From Salinivenus iranica (GTDB lineage Bacteria; Bacteroidota; Rhodothermia; Rhodothermales; Salinibacteraceae), in NCBI GenBank assembly GCA_002894665.1, contig NCRB01000016.1, positions 1-53,008 on the forward strand: a stretch of 53,008 nt of DNA, given 5' to 3'. Below are positions 1 through 8,520 of this stretch, piece by piece. Position 1 is the stretch's first letter. The number at the start of each line of letters is the position of its first letter. Position numbers and translations under genes: made by a program. The notes beneath the pieces were generated by a model. It worked only from the letters and a program-made list of their open reading frames with translations. It ran no database searches and was not told the origin of the DNA.

Positions 1-24
1 CGAAAACGGCCTGTTTCCGCCCCC
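1..24. repeat. Fragment of dispersed repeat, also at the right end
   Basis: Bases 1-24 match bases 52982-53005 with one mismatch, and the 21 bases at 4-24 are identical to 52985-53005. At the right end this string is the tail of a palindromic GTCATTTCGACC-type intergenic repeat, so the left copy is probably the tail of another copy whose body lies outside the window. Confidence 0.75.
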
Positions 25-182
25 ACTCTCGGCGAACGAAGAGGTCGGTAGATCCGACGCCCCATTGCAATCCACAAACTGAAGATTGATTGCACTTAGC
101 GTCTGAGATTGAAGGACCGAAGCCCCCATGTGCCCGCCCGTATTGGAGGGCAGCTTTTCGTCCAGAAAGCGGAGAGTTGAGA

Positions 183-686
183 CTACGCGTCGCTGTGCCG
201 AACCGTCATCACGGGCACGTCGGACATTCGGACGACCTTTTCGGTGACGCTCCCGAGCAGGTAGCGGTCCAGCCCTGTTCTGCCGTGCGTGCCCATCAGA
301 ATGAGATCGATGGCGTGTGACTCCACGTAGTCGAGGATGGCCTTGTAGGGCGGGCCTGTCCGGACAGCCGTCTTCGTCTGAATGTCGCCGAACTGACCCG
401 CAACGTCCTCGACCAGGGACGTCGCGTGCTCCTCGATGTCTGCTCGGACCTCATCGCGTTTTTTTCGACTGCCGACCATTCCCGCCTCTTCTCCCTTTGG
501 ATCGCCAACCATTCCGCTGCGGCTGTGTACCTCCACGTCGCCGCCAAGGCCATGAGGCTCGAGCCGTTCGACCACGTACAGCACGTGCACGGTGGCCCCG
601 TACGTCTCGGCCAGGGTGCGACAATGCGCAAGGGCGGCCTCCGCCCCGGTACTTCCGTCTGTAGGATAGAGAATGTGTTCGTACAT
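183..686 (-). CDS. Universal stress protein, single UspA domain
   Basis: Encodes 167 residues beginning MYEHILYPTDGS, a typical UspA opening. The ATP-binding signature G-x2-G-x9-G(S/T) is visible near the C terminus as GTHGRTGLDRYLLGS. A charged insertion with Arg, Lys and Glu lies in the middle. The frame stays open upstream, but the ATG at 686 is chosen because an AGGAGG ribosome binding site precedes it by about six bases and the upstream sequence does not look like Usp. Usp proteins are cytoplasmic nucleotide-binding stress proteins. Here the gene is divergent from the potassium transporter pair and starts a region with two more Usp-containing genes, so a role in osmotic or ionic stress is inferred. 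Confidence 0.93.
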   Translation of the reverse strand: MYEHILYPTDGSTGAEAALAHCRTLAETYGATVHVLYVVERLEPHGLGGDVEVHSRSGMVGDPKGEEAGMVGSRKKRDEVRADIEEHATSLVEDVAGQFGDIQTKTAVRTGPPYKAILDYVESHAIDLILMGTHGRTGLDRYLLGSVTEKVVRMSDVPVMTVRHSDA

Positions 687-1063
687 GATGGCCCTCCTGT
701 TCAATGAATCTACAAATGATGTGCGGTCCTTGTAGTCGCTATTGGGACAGGCGTTCAGTTTTGGGCACACAAATAGGGTCTCATCCCACGACAAGACAAG
801 GGAACGCCCTATACAAGCCCCCAGGAGAACGTCCCCTTGGCCGGAGATGCCTTCTGTTTCCTTTCGCCCGAACGGGTCACACGCCCCCGGTCCTCTCGTC
901 CATACGTGTTGGATCGCGTCGTGAAGCAACAAAGAGAAAGCGTTCGAATCGGAAAGGAAACTCTTAGCATGCGATCGCTCTATCCTCAGCGCACGGTTGC
1001 ACGTGCATCTGCCCCTTCGTTCTACATCCGAAGTCCACGCTCCTTCCCGCCGGTCGGCGCCCG
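687..1063. other. Divergent intergenic region, uspA to trkH
   Basis: This 377-base stretch separates the minus-strand usp gene from plus-strand trkH and must hold both promoters. I see the usp ribosome binding site (AGGAGG, minus strand, just above 690) but no good match to the TTG/TAnnTTTG promoter in either direction. Open frames here do not look like protein. Confidence 0.5.
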
Positions 1064-2482
1064 ATGAATCGCACCTCCCCAGCCGCACTCCTATCACGAG
1101 TTCAGCATTCCCTCTGGTCGTGGTGGCGCTCCCTCACGCCGCCCCAGCTGTTCGTCGGGTCGTTCCTCACGCTGATTCTTCTCGGCACGGTCGGGTTCAT
1201 GGTGCTGCCGGGCCTCTACGCCGATCAACCCCTCACCTGGGTCGACGCCCTTTTCACGGCCACGAGTGCCGTCTGCGTGACCGGCCTCATTGTGGTCGAC
1301 ACCGCCGAGTACTTTACCACGTGGGGGCAGGCCTACATTCTGTTGCTGATCCAGCTCGGCGGGCTGGGCATCATCACGTTTACGTCCGCCATTATCGCCG
1401 TGCTCGGCCAGCGCCTTTCCCTCCGCCACGAGCGATTGGCCGGAGGGGAGGCCGAGGTCGTGGGCGAGATCGATTACCAGGCGCTCACGTGGGCGATCAT
1501 TCGATTTACGTTCGTGGCCGAACTGGTCGGGGGCGTGTTGCTCTATGTATTCTGGGTCCCCCGCTTTGGGTGGGAGGGTGCGGTGTGGCACTCCGTCTTT
1601 CACACGGTGAGCGCGTTCTGCAACGCGGGCTTTTCGACATTTACCACCTCGCTGGCCGGCTTTCAATCCAACCTGCCGCTCCTGACAGTCGTGATGGGGC
1701 TTATCGTGCTGGGCGGCCTCGGCTTTCTGACACTCGAGGAGCTCAACCTCTGGCGGCGCAAGCGGACGCTGGAAGACCGGTTTCGGCTGTCCGTGCACTC
1801 GCAGATCGTGCTGGGCACCACCGCACTGCTGATCGTGGGCGGATGGGTGGCCTTCACGTCCTTCGAGTGGCACAACACGCTGGCGGGGATGTCTCTCGGC
1901 GAGCGGCTCGTGAACGGCCTCTTTGCCAGCATCACCCCCCGCACCGCGGGCTTCAACACCATCGACTACGCACAGGTGGAGACGGAAACGAACTTTTTGA
2001 CGGTTGTCTTCATGATGATCGGCGGCTCGCCCGGCTCGACGGCGGGCGGCATCAAGACGACCACGTTTGCGCTGCTGGGTCTCCTGGCGTGGTCGCGCCT
2101 GCAGGGCAAACCGACCACGAGCGTCTCGGGACGCACCATCCCGGAAGCGACGATTCAGAAGTCCATGAGCCTCTTCATCGTGGCCTTCGGCATCGTCACG
2201 GCCGGTATTTTTCTGTATAGCGTCACCGAATTTGCCGACGGCGTGGCGGCCGCGGCGTCGCCCTTCCTCACCTACATGTTCGAGGCCGTCAGCGCCTTCA
2301 ACACGGTGGGACTCTCGATGGGCGCGACGGGGGAGCTAACCACGCCGGGGCGCCTGTGTACGGTCGTCCTTATGTTTATTGGTCGCGTGGGCACGCTCAC
2401 GTTCGTGGCGGCAATGGCCCGCGAGCCAACGCGGATTAAGGGCGGCTTCCGGTACGCATACGAGGACGTGTCCATCGGATGA
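1064..2482 (+). CDS. trkH: TrkH/KtrB-type potassium uptake channel subunit
   Basis: Encodes 472 residues, the usual length for KtrB/TrkH. The four P-loops of the selectivity filter are visible: SAVCVTGL at about 68-75, SAFCNAGF at 183-190, TPRTAGFNT at 291-299 and SAFNTVGLS at 410-418. The loop GGSPGSTAGGIKTTT (320-334) and the conserved Arg in IGRVG (441) are also present, as in KtrB. The protein is an inner-membrane ion channel that needs a TrkA/KtrA ring for gating. The trkA partner follows on the same strand after a 493-base gap filled by repeats, so the two may be expressed separately. In a salt-in halophile this would be a main K+ uptake route. The KtrB subtype is inferred from length and loop sequence. 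Confidence 0.96.
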   Translation: MNRTSPAALLSRVQHSLWSWWRSLTPPQLFVGSFLTLILLGTVGFMVLPGLYADQPLTWVDALFTATSAVCVTGLIVVDTAEYFTTWGQAYILLLIQLGGLGIITFTSAIIAVLGQRLSLRHERLAGGEAEVVGEIDYQALTWAIIRFTFVAELVGGVLLYVFWVPRFGWEGAVWHSVFHTVSAFCNAGFSTFTTSLAGFQSNLPLLTVVMGLIVLGGLGFLTLEELNLWRRKRTLEDRFRLSVHSQIVLGTTALLIVGGWVAFTSFEWHNTLAGMSLGERLVNGLFASITPRTAGFNTIDYAQVETETNFLTVVFMMIGGSPGSTAGGIKTTTFALLGLLAWSRLQGKPTTSVSGRTIPEATIQKSMSLFIVAFGIVTAGIFLYSVTEFADGVAAAASPFLTYMFEAVSAFNTVGLSMGATGELTTPGRLCTVVLMFIGRVGTLTFVAAMAREPTRIKGGFRYAYEDVSIG

Positions 2483-2554
2483 TGAGACTGCCTGTGATTG
2501 CGACGAAATGCATCTCCCATTCGGTTGTGCTGATGCTCAAGAGCAGGGATACTA

Positions 2555-2903
2555 CGTATTGCGTCGTGCGTATTGCATCGCGCGTATTGCGTATTTCTGC
2601 CTCGAAAGACCATGCCTTCACGTAACTTCTGCACATGACAAAAACCAAACGAACCTTCACAGCAGTATCGGGCCCCGTATTTGAGCGCGTCATCCTGAGC
2701 GATAGCGAAGGATCTCTTTGAATGAAGCGGAAGCGAGTCTGAAAGGGATGCTGATTATTTCCGTTTCCGCCTGATTCGAAGAGATTTCCACGGGATGACC
2801 ATCTGGCCCTTTCGTCGCTCCGCTTCTCAAAATGACAGGAATTCGAGCGTTTGAAGACGCTTTCGGATTTTGTCGTGTACTGCGCCACGCAACACGCAAT
2901 ACG
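2555..2903. repeat. Outer inverted repeats CGTATTGCGT flanking a palindromic element
   Basis: The 10-base string CGTATTGCGT occurs at 2555-2564 and 2583-2592, and its reverse complement ACGCAATACG at 2894-2903. Similar strings (CGTCGTGCGTATTGC, CGCAACACGC) surround them. Together they bracket the inner GTCAT palindrome. This may be a small non-autonomous mobile unit or simply a repeat-prone intergenic zone. No transposase is present. Confidence 0.55.
2689..2836. repeat. REP-like palindrome with GTCATCCTGAG / GTCATTTTGAG arms
   Basis: The left arm (2689-2723) reads GTCATCCTGAGC, GCGAAGGATCTC, then TTTGAAT. The right arm (2774-2836), read on the minus strand, begins GTCATTTTGAGAAGCGGAGC and ends AATCTCTTCGAAT. 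The two arms are a degenerate inverted repeat around a roughly 50-base centre. Repeats of this GTCAT...GAAATCTCT type are common between genes in Bacteroidota genomes. The family assignment is from recognition. Confidence 0.7.
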
Positions 2904-2975
2904 AAATCCTTGTAGCGCTGCCGGCCTCCGTCTCCTTCGACTCTCTTCTGTTTCTACACTGTACGTCTGCTTCTC

Positions 2976-3647
2976 ATGGATCGATTTGTCATCGTGGGCC
3001 TCGGCAACTTTGGCTCGAGCGTCGCGGAGGCGCTCTACAGCCACGGCCACGACGTCATTGCCGTCGACATCGACGAGACGGCCGTCGACGACATCGCGCC
3101 GCACTGCTCCCGGGCAGCGGTGGGCGACGGGCGAGAGACGGCCATGCTGGAGGAAATTGGGGCCGAGGAGGCCGATGCCGCCGTCGTGAGTACCGGCGAC
3201 GACATGACGGCGAGCATCCTGGCCACGATGGCGCTCAGGGATCTCGGCGTGGATCGGGTATATGTAAAGGTCATCTCCGACGACCACGCCCGCATCATGC
3301 GGCAGCTCGGCGTGACGGAGACGGTCTTTCCGGAGCGGGACTCGGGCGTGAACCTGGCCAGCCGGATCTCGGAAAAGGGGGTCGTCAACTATGTGCGGAT
3401 GGGCCGCAACCTCAGCGTGCAGGAGCTGGTGGTGCCCGAGGACTGGCGCGGGCACACGCTCCGCGAGCTCGACGTGCGGGCAACGTACAACGTGTCGGTG
3501 GTCGCAATCCACGACACGACCGTCGACGAGATGATCGTGCCCCCGGACCCGGACGAGCCCCTGGAACGCACCGACACCCTGATTCTGGCCGGCCCGGACC
3601 ACGCGCTCGACGCCGTCACGGAGATGGCAAACGCCTCCACCGAATGA
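2976..3647 (+). CDS. trkA: TrkA/KtrA-type potassium uptake regulator (RCK protein)
   Basis: Encodes 223 residues, the normal length of a single-unit KtrA. The N-terminal RCK_N Rossmann domain (about 1-120) opens with VIVGLGNFGSSVAEAL, a full GxGxxG nucleotide-binding motif, followed by the acidic end of beta-2 (AVDID). The RCK_C domain (about 135-215) begins after NYVRMGRNLSVQELVVP. Such proteins form an octameric ring that binds ATP/ADP or NAD(H) and gates the TrkH/KtrB pore. The gene follows trkH on the same strand, which supports the pairing. The next gene is convergent, 51 bases away. Confidence 0.95.
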   Translation: MDRFVIVGLGNFGSSVAEALYSHGHDVIAVDIDETAVDDIAPHCSRAAVGDGRETAMLEEIGAEEADAAVVSTGDDMTASILATMALRDLGVDRVYVKVISDDHARIMRQLGVTETVFPERDSGVNLASRISEKGVVNYVRMGRNLSVQELVVPEDWRGHTLRELDVRATYNVSVVAIHDTTVDEMIVPPDPDEPLERTDTLILAGPDHALDAVTEMANASTE

Positions 3648-3698
3648 GCAACCGATCAGCGCTCGAAGAAAGCGTCACGAACGAACACCGTGGGAGCC

Positions 3699-5276
3699 TT
3701 ACGGTTGCCGATGATCCGCGGCCGATCGTGCGGCCCGGTGCTCCTCAAACCACACCATGAAGGCCTCCCCGGCGGCGTCCGCAAACCGGACGGGCGTCCC
3801 GCCCCGCGCCTCCACCCACTCGGCCTCGGGGTCCTCAAAGACCCGAACGAGGACCGGCACGGTATCGCTCACGTAGTTCAGCAGCGTTCCGAGGGGCGAT
3901 GGATTCCGCAGCGTCGAGACAATGACGCGCGCCTGGGCCGCCCCGGCCTCCAGAAGGACCGAGAGGTCGCCCCCGTCCCCCCGCACACAGGTCACCCCCT
4001 GCCGGCGCAGCCGCTCGACAATCGCCGGGTCCTCGTCCACCACCACGGCCTCGTAGTCGGATTCGCGCAGGAGGCGCAGGATGGGCCGGGCGCTCTCCCC
4101 GCCCCCCAACACAAGCACATGATTGCTCGGCACGGTGGGCAGCGGGTTGGGCCGGCGCGCGGGGTGCCACCGCACGAGTTCCCACACCACCGCATCGCTC
4201 GTCAACAGGGGCGTGGCCATCATCGTGAAGACCGTGGTCAGGACGATGACAGAAAACACCTCTCCGCCAATCTGGCCGACGACGAGGGCCTGCAGGCCCA
4301 CGACCAGCGAAAACTCACTCGTCTGCGCAAGCAAAAGTCCGCTCTCCAGGGCGGGCCGGGCCACGAGCCCGGTCCACTCACCCACGACGACCACGAGGAG
4401 AGGCGTCAGCACCAGTACAGTCCCAGCAAAAAGGACCGCGTGCCCGATCAGATCGGGGGCTGGCTGGGCGGCCGCCACGCCCAGGGAGGCAAAAAAGATG
4501 GCCGAGAAGAAGTCGTAGAGCGGCTGCATCTCGCTGTGCACAATGCCGCTGAACGGAAACCCCGAAAGGGAGACGCCCGCCAGGAAGGCCGCCGCAAAGA
4601 GGGGCACGTCGAGCCACGAGGCGATGCCCATGAATCCGAACAGCACCCCGAGCACCGCCAAGAGCTGGGTTTCGGCGTCGAGGTCCCGGGCCAGGAGCAC
4701 CGGCACCACGCCTCTCATGACGATCCCCACGCCGCCCAGCAGGAGCACGGTGCCCCCCAAGCTGCGAAGCATGGCCGTGCTCCCCTCCGGAAGCTGAATG
4801 AGGGCGGGCAGGAGGAGCACGACGAGCACGTCCTGCAGGAGCAGCACGCCGAGCACCGTGCGACCGAAGGGCTCGAACATCTGCTGGCGCCGCTGGAGAA
4901 GACGCACGGCCACAATCGTAGAGCTGGCCGCCAGGGCCAGGCCCAGGTACAGGGCGTCGGTCGGGCCGTAGTCGAGGGCGTAGGCAATTCCGAGCCCGGC
5001 GGAGGCGAGGCCCACGAACTGCACGACCCCAATGAGGAACGCCGAGCGTTTGAACGGGCCCACCCGCTCGAGGCTCAGGTCGGTCCCGGCCACAAACAGC
5101 AGCACGGAGACACTCAGGAACAGGACCTCCTCCACAAACTCGGGGTCGCCCACCACACCGGTGGCACTGAGCGCAAGGCTTCCCACGAGCAGAAAGGGAA
5201 TGGCGGGAAACTGGGTCCAGCGCGCCATCCCGTATCCCACGGCCGCAAGACCCAGCAGAATCGCAAGCTCCGTCAT
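3699..5276 (-). CDS. CPA2-family cation:proton antiporter with C-terminal TrkA-N domain (distal gene)
   Basis: Encodes 525 residues. About 1-370 is a polytopic membrane domain of the Na+/H+ or K+/H+ exchanger type, with the CPA2 features ALAASSTIVAVRLL (about 110-125) and GVLLLQD. The cytoplasmic TrkA-N domain starts near residue 385 (NHVLVLGGGESARPIL), where the nucleotide motif is GGGxxA instead of GxGxxG. Its ATG overlaps the stop of the upstream antiporter gene as ATGA, so the two are translationally coupled and may form a heteromer. KefB/KefC-type K+ efflux or Na+/H+ exchange are both possible, and the substrate ion cannot be read from sequence. Confidence 0.9.
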   Translation of the reverse strand: MTELAILLGLAAVGYGMARWTQFPAIPFLLVGSLALSATGVVGDPEFVEEVLFLSVSVLLFVAGTDLSLERVGPFKRSAFLIGVVQFVGLASAGLGIAYALDYGPTDALYLGLALAASSTIVAVRLLQRRQQMFEPFGRTVLGVLLLQDVLVVLLLPALIQLPEGSTAMLRSLGGTVLLLGGVGIVMRGVVPVLLARDLDAETQLLAVLGVLFGFMGIASWLDVPLFAAAFLAGVSLSGFPFSGIVHSEMQPLYDFFSAIFFASLGVAAAQPAPDLIGHAVLFAGTVLVLTPLLVVVVGEWTGLVARPALESGLLLAQTSEFSLVVGLQALVVGQIGGEVFSVIVLTTVFTMMATPLLTSDAVVWELVRWHPARRPNPLPTVPSNHVLVLGGGESARPILRLLRESDYEAVVVDEDPAIVERLRRQGVTCVRGDGGDLSVLLEAGAAQARVIVSTLRNPSPLGTLLNYVSDTVPVLVRVFEDPEAEWVEARGGTPVRFADAAGEAFMVWFEEHRAARSAADHRQP

Positions 5277-6901
5277 GACAACACCTCTCTCGATTCCAGT
5301 TCGTGGAGCAGGCGCCGGGCCCCTTCGTGCTTCGACCGGATCAGGTACTCCGCCCCGATGTTGCGGAGACTGTCCTCACTGGTGCGGTCGAAGGCGTGGA
5401 CGCTGCACGGCACGCCGGCCTGTTTGGCGTGGTAGGCCAGCAGATTGTTGGTTCCCTCGATGCTGAGACTGGAGACGACCAGCTTCGCCGCGCCCCAGTA
5501 CGTCTCCTCGCGAGTGGTCTCGTGGATGGCGTTGCCATGCACGGTGCGCACGGAAAGGGGGGCGAGTTTCTCGGGATCGGTGTCTACGGCCACGACGGTC
5601 TCGCCGGCGTCTCGCAGCCGGTCGACGAGGCAGCGGCCGAGCGTGTTCATGCCCACGACGATGACGTGGTCGCGCAGCCCCTCCGGCGACGGGGCGGGCG
5701 CCTCCTGCCGGGCCCCGAGCCACGCAAGGGGACGGTAGGGTCGGACGGCCTCGTAGAGACGGTCGTTGTAGAGCAGCAGGAACGCCGACAACGCAAACGT
5801 GAGCAGCCCCACCAGGGTGATGACCGACAGGAGCGCTTCGCCGATTAAGCCCGATGAGACGGCGAGCGCCCCGAAGATGAGGGAGAACTCGCTGATCTGG
5901 GCCAGGCTGAGGCCCGTCCGAACCGAGGTCTCCTCGCTGTGGCCCAACTGCGGTAGCACGCTGAAGAAAAGGAGCGGTTTTACGACCATCACAAAGGCCA
6001 CAAGCGCCAGGGCGAACGGCCACTGCGCGAGGGCCGCGCCCAGCTCCATCTGCAGGCCGAGCGTCACGAAAAAGACGATGATGAAGACGTTCATCAGCGG
6101 GTGCACGCGGTGGCGCAGTTCGTGGCACTGCGGCAGTTGAGCGAGCGCAATTCCAGCGAGGAACGCCCCCAGCTCGGGCGACAGGTGCAGCGCCTCCGCC
6201 CCCAGCACCACGAGGAAGCACCAGAAGAGACTCCAGATAAACAGCCCCTCCGTCATTTGGGAAACCCACTGGATGGCGGGGGGGAGCACGTACCGGGCCG
6301 CCGCCGCGATGAGGCCACCGAGGAGCGCCATCCCCACGAACGCCTGCCCGAGGCCCCAGGCCACATCGGCCCACGCCAGCTCGCCGGGGCCCGCGAGGCC
6401 GGCCACGAACGTCAGCACCATCACCACCACCAGGTCTTGCACCAGCAGCACGCCGACGGCGATCTGCCCGTAGGACGCGTCGAGGTCGCCCTGCTTTTCG
6501 AGCAGCTTCACGACCACGACCGTGCTGCTGAACATGACGGCCACGGCCACCACGACGGCCTCGACGAGCGGATATCCAAACAACCCGGCGAGGAGGCCGC
6601 CCCCGAGCGCCGTCCCCGCCATCTGCACGCCGCCCGCCACGAAGGCCGTCGTGCCCACCTCCTTGATCTTATCGAGGCTCAGCTCCAGCCCCACCAGAAA
6701 GAGGAGCAGAATGATGCCGAACTCGGCAATTAGTTCGGTCGTGTGCGTCACCTCCAGCACGCCGAAGGCGGGGCCGAGGAGCAGGCCCGCCCCGATGTAC
6801 GCCACGATGTTGGGCACGCGCACGGCCCGCGCCACGATCGTCACGCCCAGGGCTGCGAGGAGCATGATGCCCAGGCTTCGGAGCAGTTCAAACTCGACCA
6901 T
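5273..6901 (-). CDS. CPA2-family cation:proton antiporter with C-terminal TrkA-N domain (proximal gene)
   Basis: Encodes 542 residues with about 12 hydrophobic segments (1-395) and a TrkA-N domain from residue 411 (DHVIVVGMNTLGRCLV). CPA2 hallmarks include FSSTVVVVKLLEK and GVLLVQD. The nucleotide-binding loop reads GMNTLG, so the middle glycine of GxGxxG is replaced by Asn. This is a different degeneracy from that in the downstream paralogue. The start is the ATG at 6901. It overlaps the next antiporter by four bases (ATGA). The pair sits opposite trkHA, so uptake and efflux systems lie tail to tail. A KefB-like K+/H+ or Na+/H+ antiport role is inferred. Confidence 0.9.
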   Translation of the reverse strand: MVEFELLRSLGIMLLAALGVTIVARAVRVPNIVAYIGAGLLLGPAFGVLEVTHTTELIAEFGIILLLFLVGLELSLDKIKEVGTTAFVAGGVQMAGTALGGGLLAGLFGYPLVEAVVVAVAVMFSSTVVVVKLLEKQGDLDASYGQIAVGVLLVQDLVVVMVLTFVAGLAGPGELAWADVAWGLGQAFVGMALLGGLIAAAARYVLPPAIQWVSQMTEGLFIWSLFWCFLVVLGAEALHLSPELGAFLAGIALAQLPQCHELRHRVHPLMNVFIIVFFVTLGLQMELGAALAQWPFALALVAFVMVVKPLLFFSVLPQLGHSEETSVRTGLSLAQISEFSLIFGALAVSSGLIGEALLSVITLVGLLTFALSAFLLLYNDRLYEAVRPYRPLAWLGARQEAPAPSPEGLRDHVIVVGMNTLGRCLVDRLRDAGETVVAVDTDPEKLAPLSVRTVHGNAIHETTREETYWGAAKLVVSSLSIEGTNNLLAYHAKQAGVPCSVHAFDRTSEDSLRNIGAEYLIRSKHEGARRLLHELESREVLS

Positions 6902-7001
6902 AAACGGAAAAGAGGGTCACGCAGGCATTGAAATGAGCGGCACCGGGTGCCCTACCAACCTCAGAGTAACATGGCGCGGGGTGGTGCGCAATCGCCCCGT
7001 G

Positions 7002-7958
7002 CTACTCGTACTGCTCCACAAAGGTCTCCATCTGCGCGTCCGACCCAATCAGCAGCAGGCAGCCGTCGGCGGGCAGCCCCGTATCGCCCGCAAGGTCCGT
7101 CACGAAGGCGTCGTCGCACTCGATGGCGACCATGTTGAGGCCCGTCTGTGCGCAGATGTGGCTGTCGGCCAGCGTCGTGCCGCGAAGCGACGGCGGGACC
7201 TCGCGCGTGAAGAGGTCCACGCCCTCCCCCAACACCACGAGGCGACGGCCCTGGGTGGCCGAGGAGACCGCGTCCACCCCCAGCGTCGCGTAGCTGAGCA
7301 CGAAGTCGGCCCCCGCCCGGTGGATGGCTTCCAGGTTGCGCTCGTGGGTAATGCGGCTCACCACACGCATCTCGGGATTGAGGCGGCGACAGTAGGACGC
7401 GAGGTGGATGTTGATCGCGTCGTCGTGCGTCGTGAGAAGCACAGAGGGGGCGTCTTCAATGCCGGCCTCTTTCAGGAGTGCGTACTCGGCCGCATCGCCG
7501 GGAAAGACCGCTTCGCACTACGGGCGAAGAAGCTCGCAGCGGCCCTGCTCTTTTTCGACGAGGTGCACGGGCACCCCGCGCTCGTGGAGCGCCCGCACGG
7601 CCGCGCCCCCCACGCGCCCCCGCCGATGACGAGGACCGGGCAGTCCTCCGTCCCCTCGTCGGAGACGACCTGGCGGTTCAGGGCGCGGAGCTGGTCGGTC
7701 GTCCCGGCCACCACCATCACGCTCGTCGGGTCCAGGGGCATGTCGGGCCGCACGGGCCGCAGGGTGCCGCGCTCCCAGAGGCCGACGACGGTTGTGCCGG
7801 TTGTTTTCCGGAGGCCTGCCTCCCGCAGCGTGTGCCCTTCGAGCGTCGTATTCCGGACGGGCAGTTCGGTGAAGCGCAGGTCTCGGTGCTGCCCGATCGG
7901 GTGCACCTCGCCGTGCTGTGTGGTAAATGGCATCGGCCACGTCCTGAGTGGGGATCAT
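7002..7958 (-). pseudogene. Decayed RCK (TrkA-N/TrkA-C) fragment, probably from a K+ channel
   Basis: The pieces spell RCK_C, RCK_N (VLVIGGG / RVGGAAVRALHERG) and a second RCK_C (ending METFVEQYE), but no frame is intact. A start ATG at 7956-7958 overlaps the stop of the upstream lipoprotein gene as ATGA. After about 14 residues the reading must shift near 7912-7930 into the frame starting MPFTTQHGEVHP, then shift back inside a C-rich run at about 7612-7621. A TAG at 7518-7520 interrupts the last third. The order matches the back half of a two-RCK potassium channel, and the pore and first RCK_N are missing. This could be a real pseudogene, or sequencing errors could explain some but probably not all lesions. 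Confidence 0.82.
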
Positions 7959-8467
7959 TTCCGGTCAAAAACGATCTCTTTGTCGGGCACGGCGGGGCCG
8001 GAGACGACGAGGCTGTCGTCGTAGACGAAAATGTCCGTTCGCGAGCTGGCCAGGGCCGACGACATGGTCGACTTCATCGTGATCGGCACCTCCAGCGCGT
8101 GCCCGTCTGTCCCCTCCGGATAGAGGCGCAGCGTGCGCGTTTCGCCAACGGGATGCTTCTCGAAGGCCTTCGTCGCTCCGCCGCCGTCTAAGACGCCCGG
8201 CGTCCAGCGCTGCCCACTGGGGGGGTCGATGAGAAACGCGTCGGACAGGGGGCGATCGCTCGTCTCGTCCTCGATGCCGATGTTGAGAAGAATGGCGCGG
8301 TTGGATTCTGCCTCCTTCGCCTGGGAGGTCTCCTCACCTGAGGGATCGTCCGACCCGGTGCCACAACTGAGCGGTGCAAGGGAGAACGTCGCGAGGGCAA
8401 GTCCAAGAGCGACGGTGGCGAGGAGAGAGGAGGGCGTCCAGGTGCGCTGGGTCGTGGTTGCGGGCAT
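7955..8467 (-). CDS. Exported protein or lipoprotein of unknown function
   Basis: Encodes 170 residues starting with an ATG at 8467. A hydrophobic signal segment (about 13-34) ends at APLSC, with Cys35 as a possible lipid attachment site, although the lipobox is not canonical. An acidic Ser/Asp/Glu linker follows, then a domain with no motif I recognise (SDAFLIDPPSGQRW, SLVVSGPAVPDKEIV). Its stop overlaps the start of the decayed RCK gene, so the two were once one operon. It lies 53 bases downstream of the DUF3124 gene. The position inside the ion-transport block suggests an envelope role linked to it, but no function is evident. Confidence 0.75.
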   Translation of the reverse strand: MPATTTQRTWTPSSLLATVALGLALATFSLAPLSCGTGSDDPSGEETSQAKEAESNRAILLNIGIEDETSDRPLSDAFLIDPPSGQRWTPGVLDGGGATKAFEKHPVGETRTLRLYPEGTDGHALEVPITMKSTMSSALASSRTDIFVYDDSLVVSGPAVPDKEIVFDRK

Positions 8468-8520
8468 TGGCGGCAGGAGGACTAAGTGGCGGAAAAGGAG
8501 GAGCGTTGGTCCGGTGGGGC

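Larger units (their letters stand above)
2483..2975. other. Repeat-filled intergenic region between trkH and trkA
   Basis: No convincing gene lies in these 493 bases. They contain two copies of CGTATTGCGT (2555-2564 and 2583-2592), one inverted copy (2894-2903), and between them a degenerate palindrome of the GTCATCCTGAG class. The last 60 bases before trkA include a weak TACGTCTG box (2962-2969) resembling TAnnTTTG, without a clear upstream TTG. Confidence 0.6.

Noticed and set aside
2555-2597. CRISPR-like repetition of CGTATTGCGT
   Set aside because: Only two direct copies and one inverted copy with irregular spacing; no spacers or cas genes.
2483-2975. Short open frames in the trkH-trkA gap
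   Set aside because: They run through palindromic repeats and show no coding character.
3690-5435. Long plus-strand frame opposite the antiporter gene
   Set aside because: His/Arg/Glu-rich shadow without a domain; the minus strand holds a recognisable antiporter.
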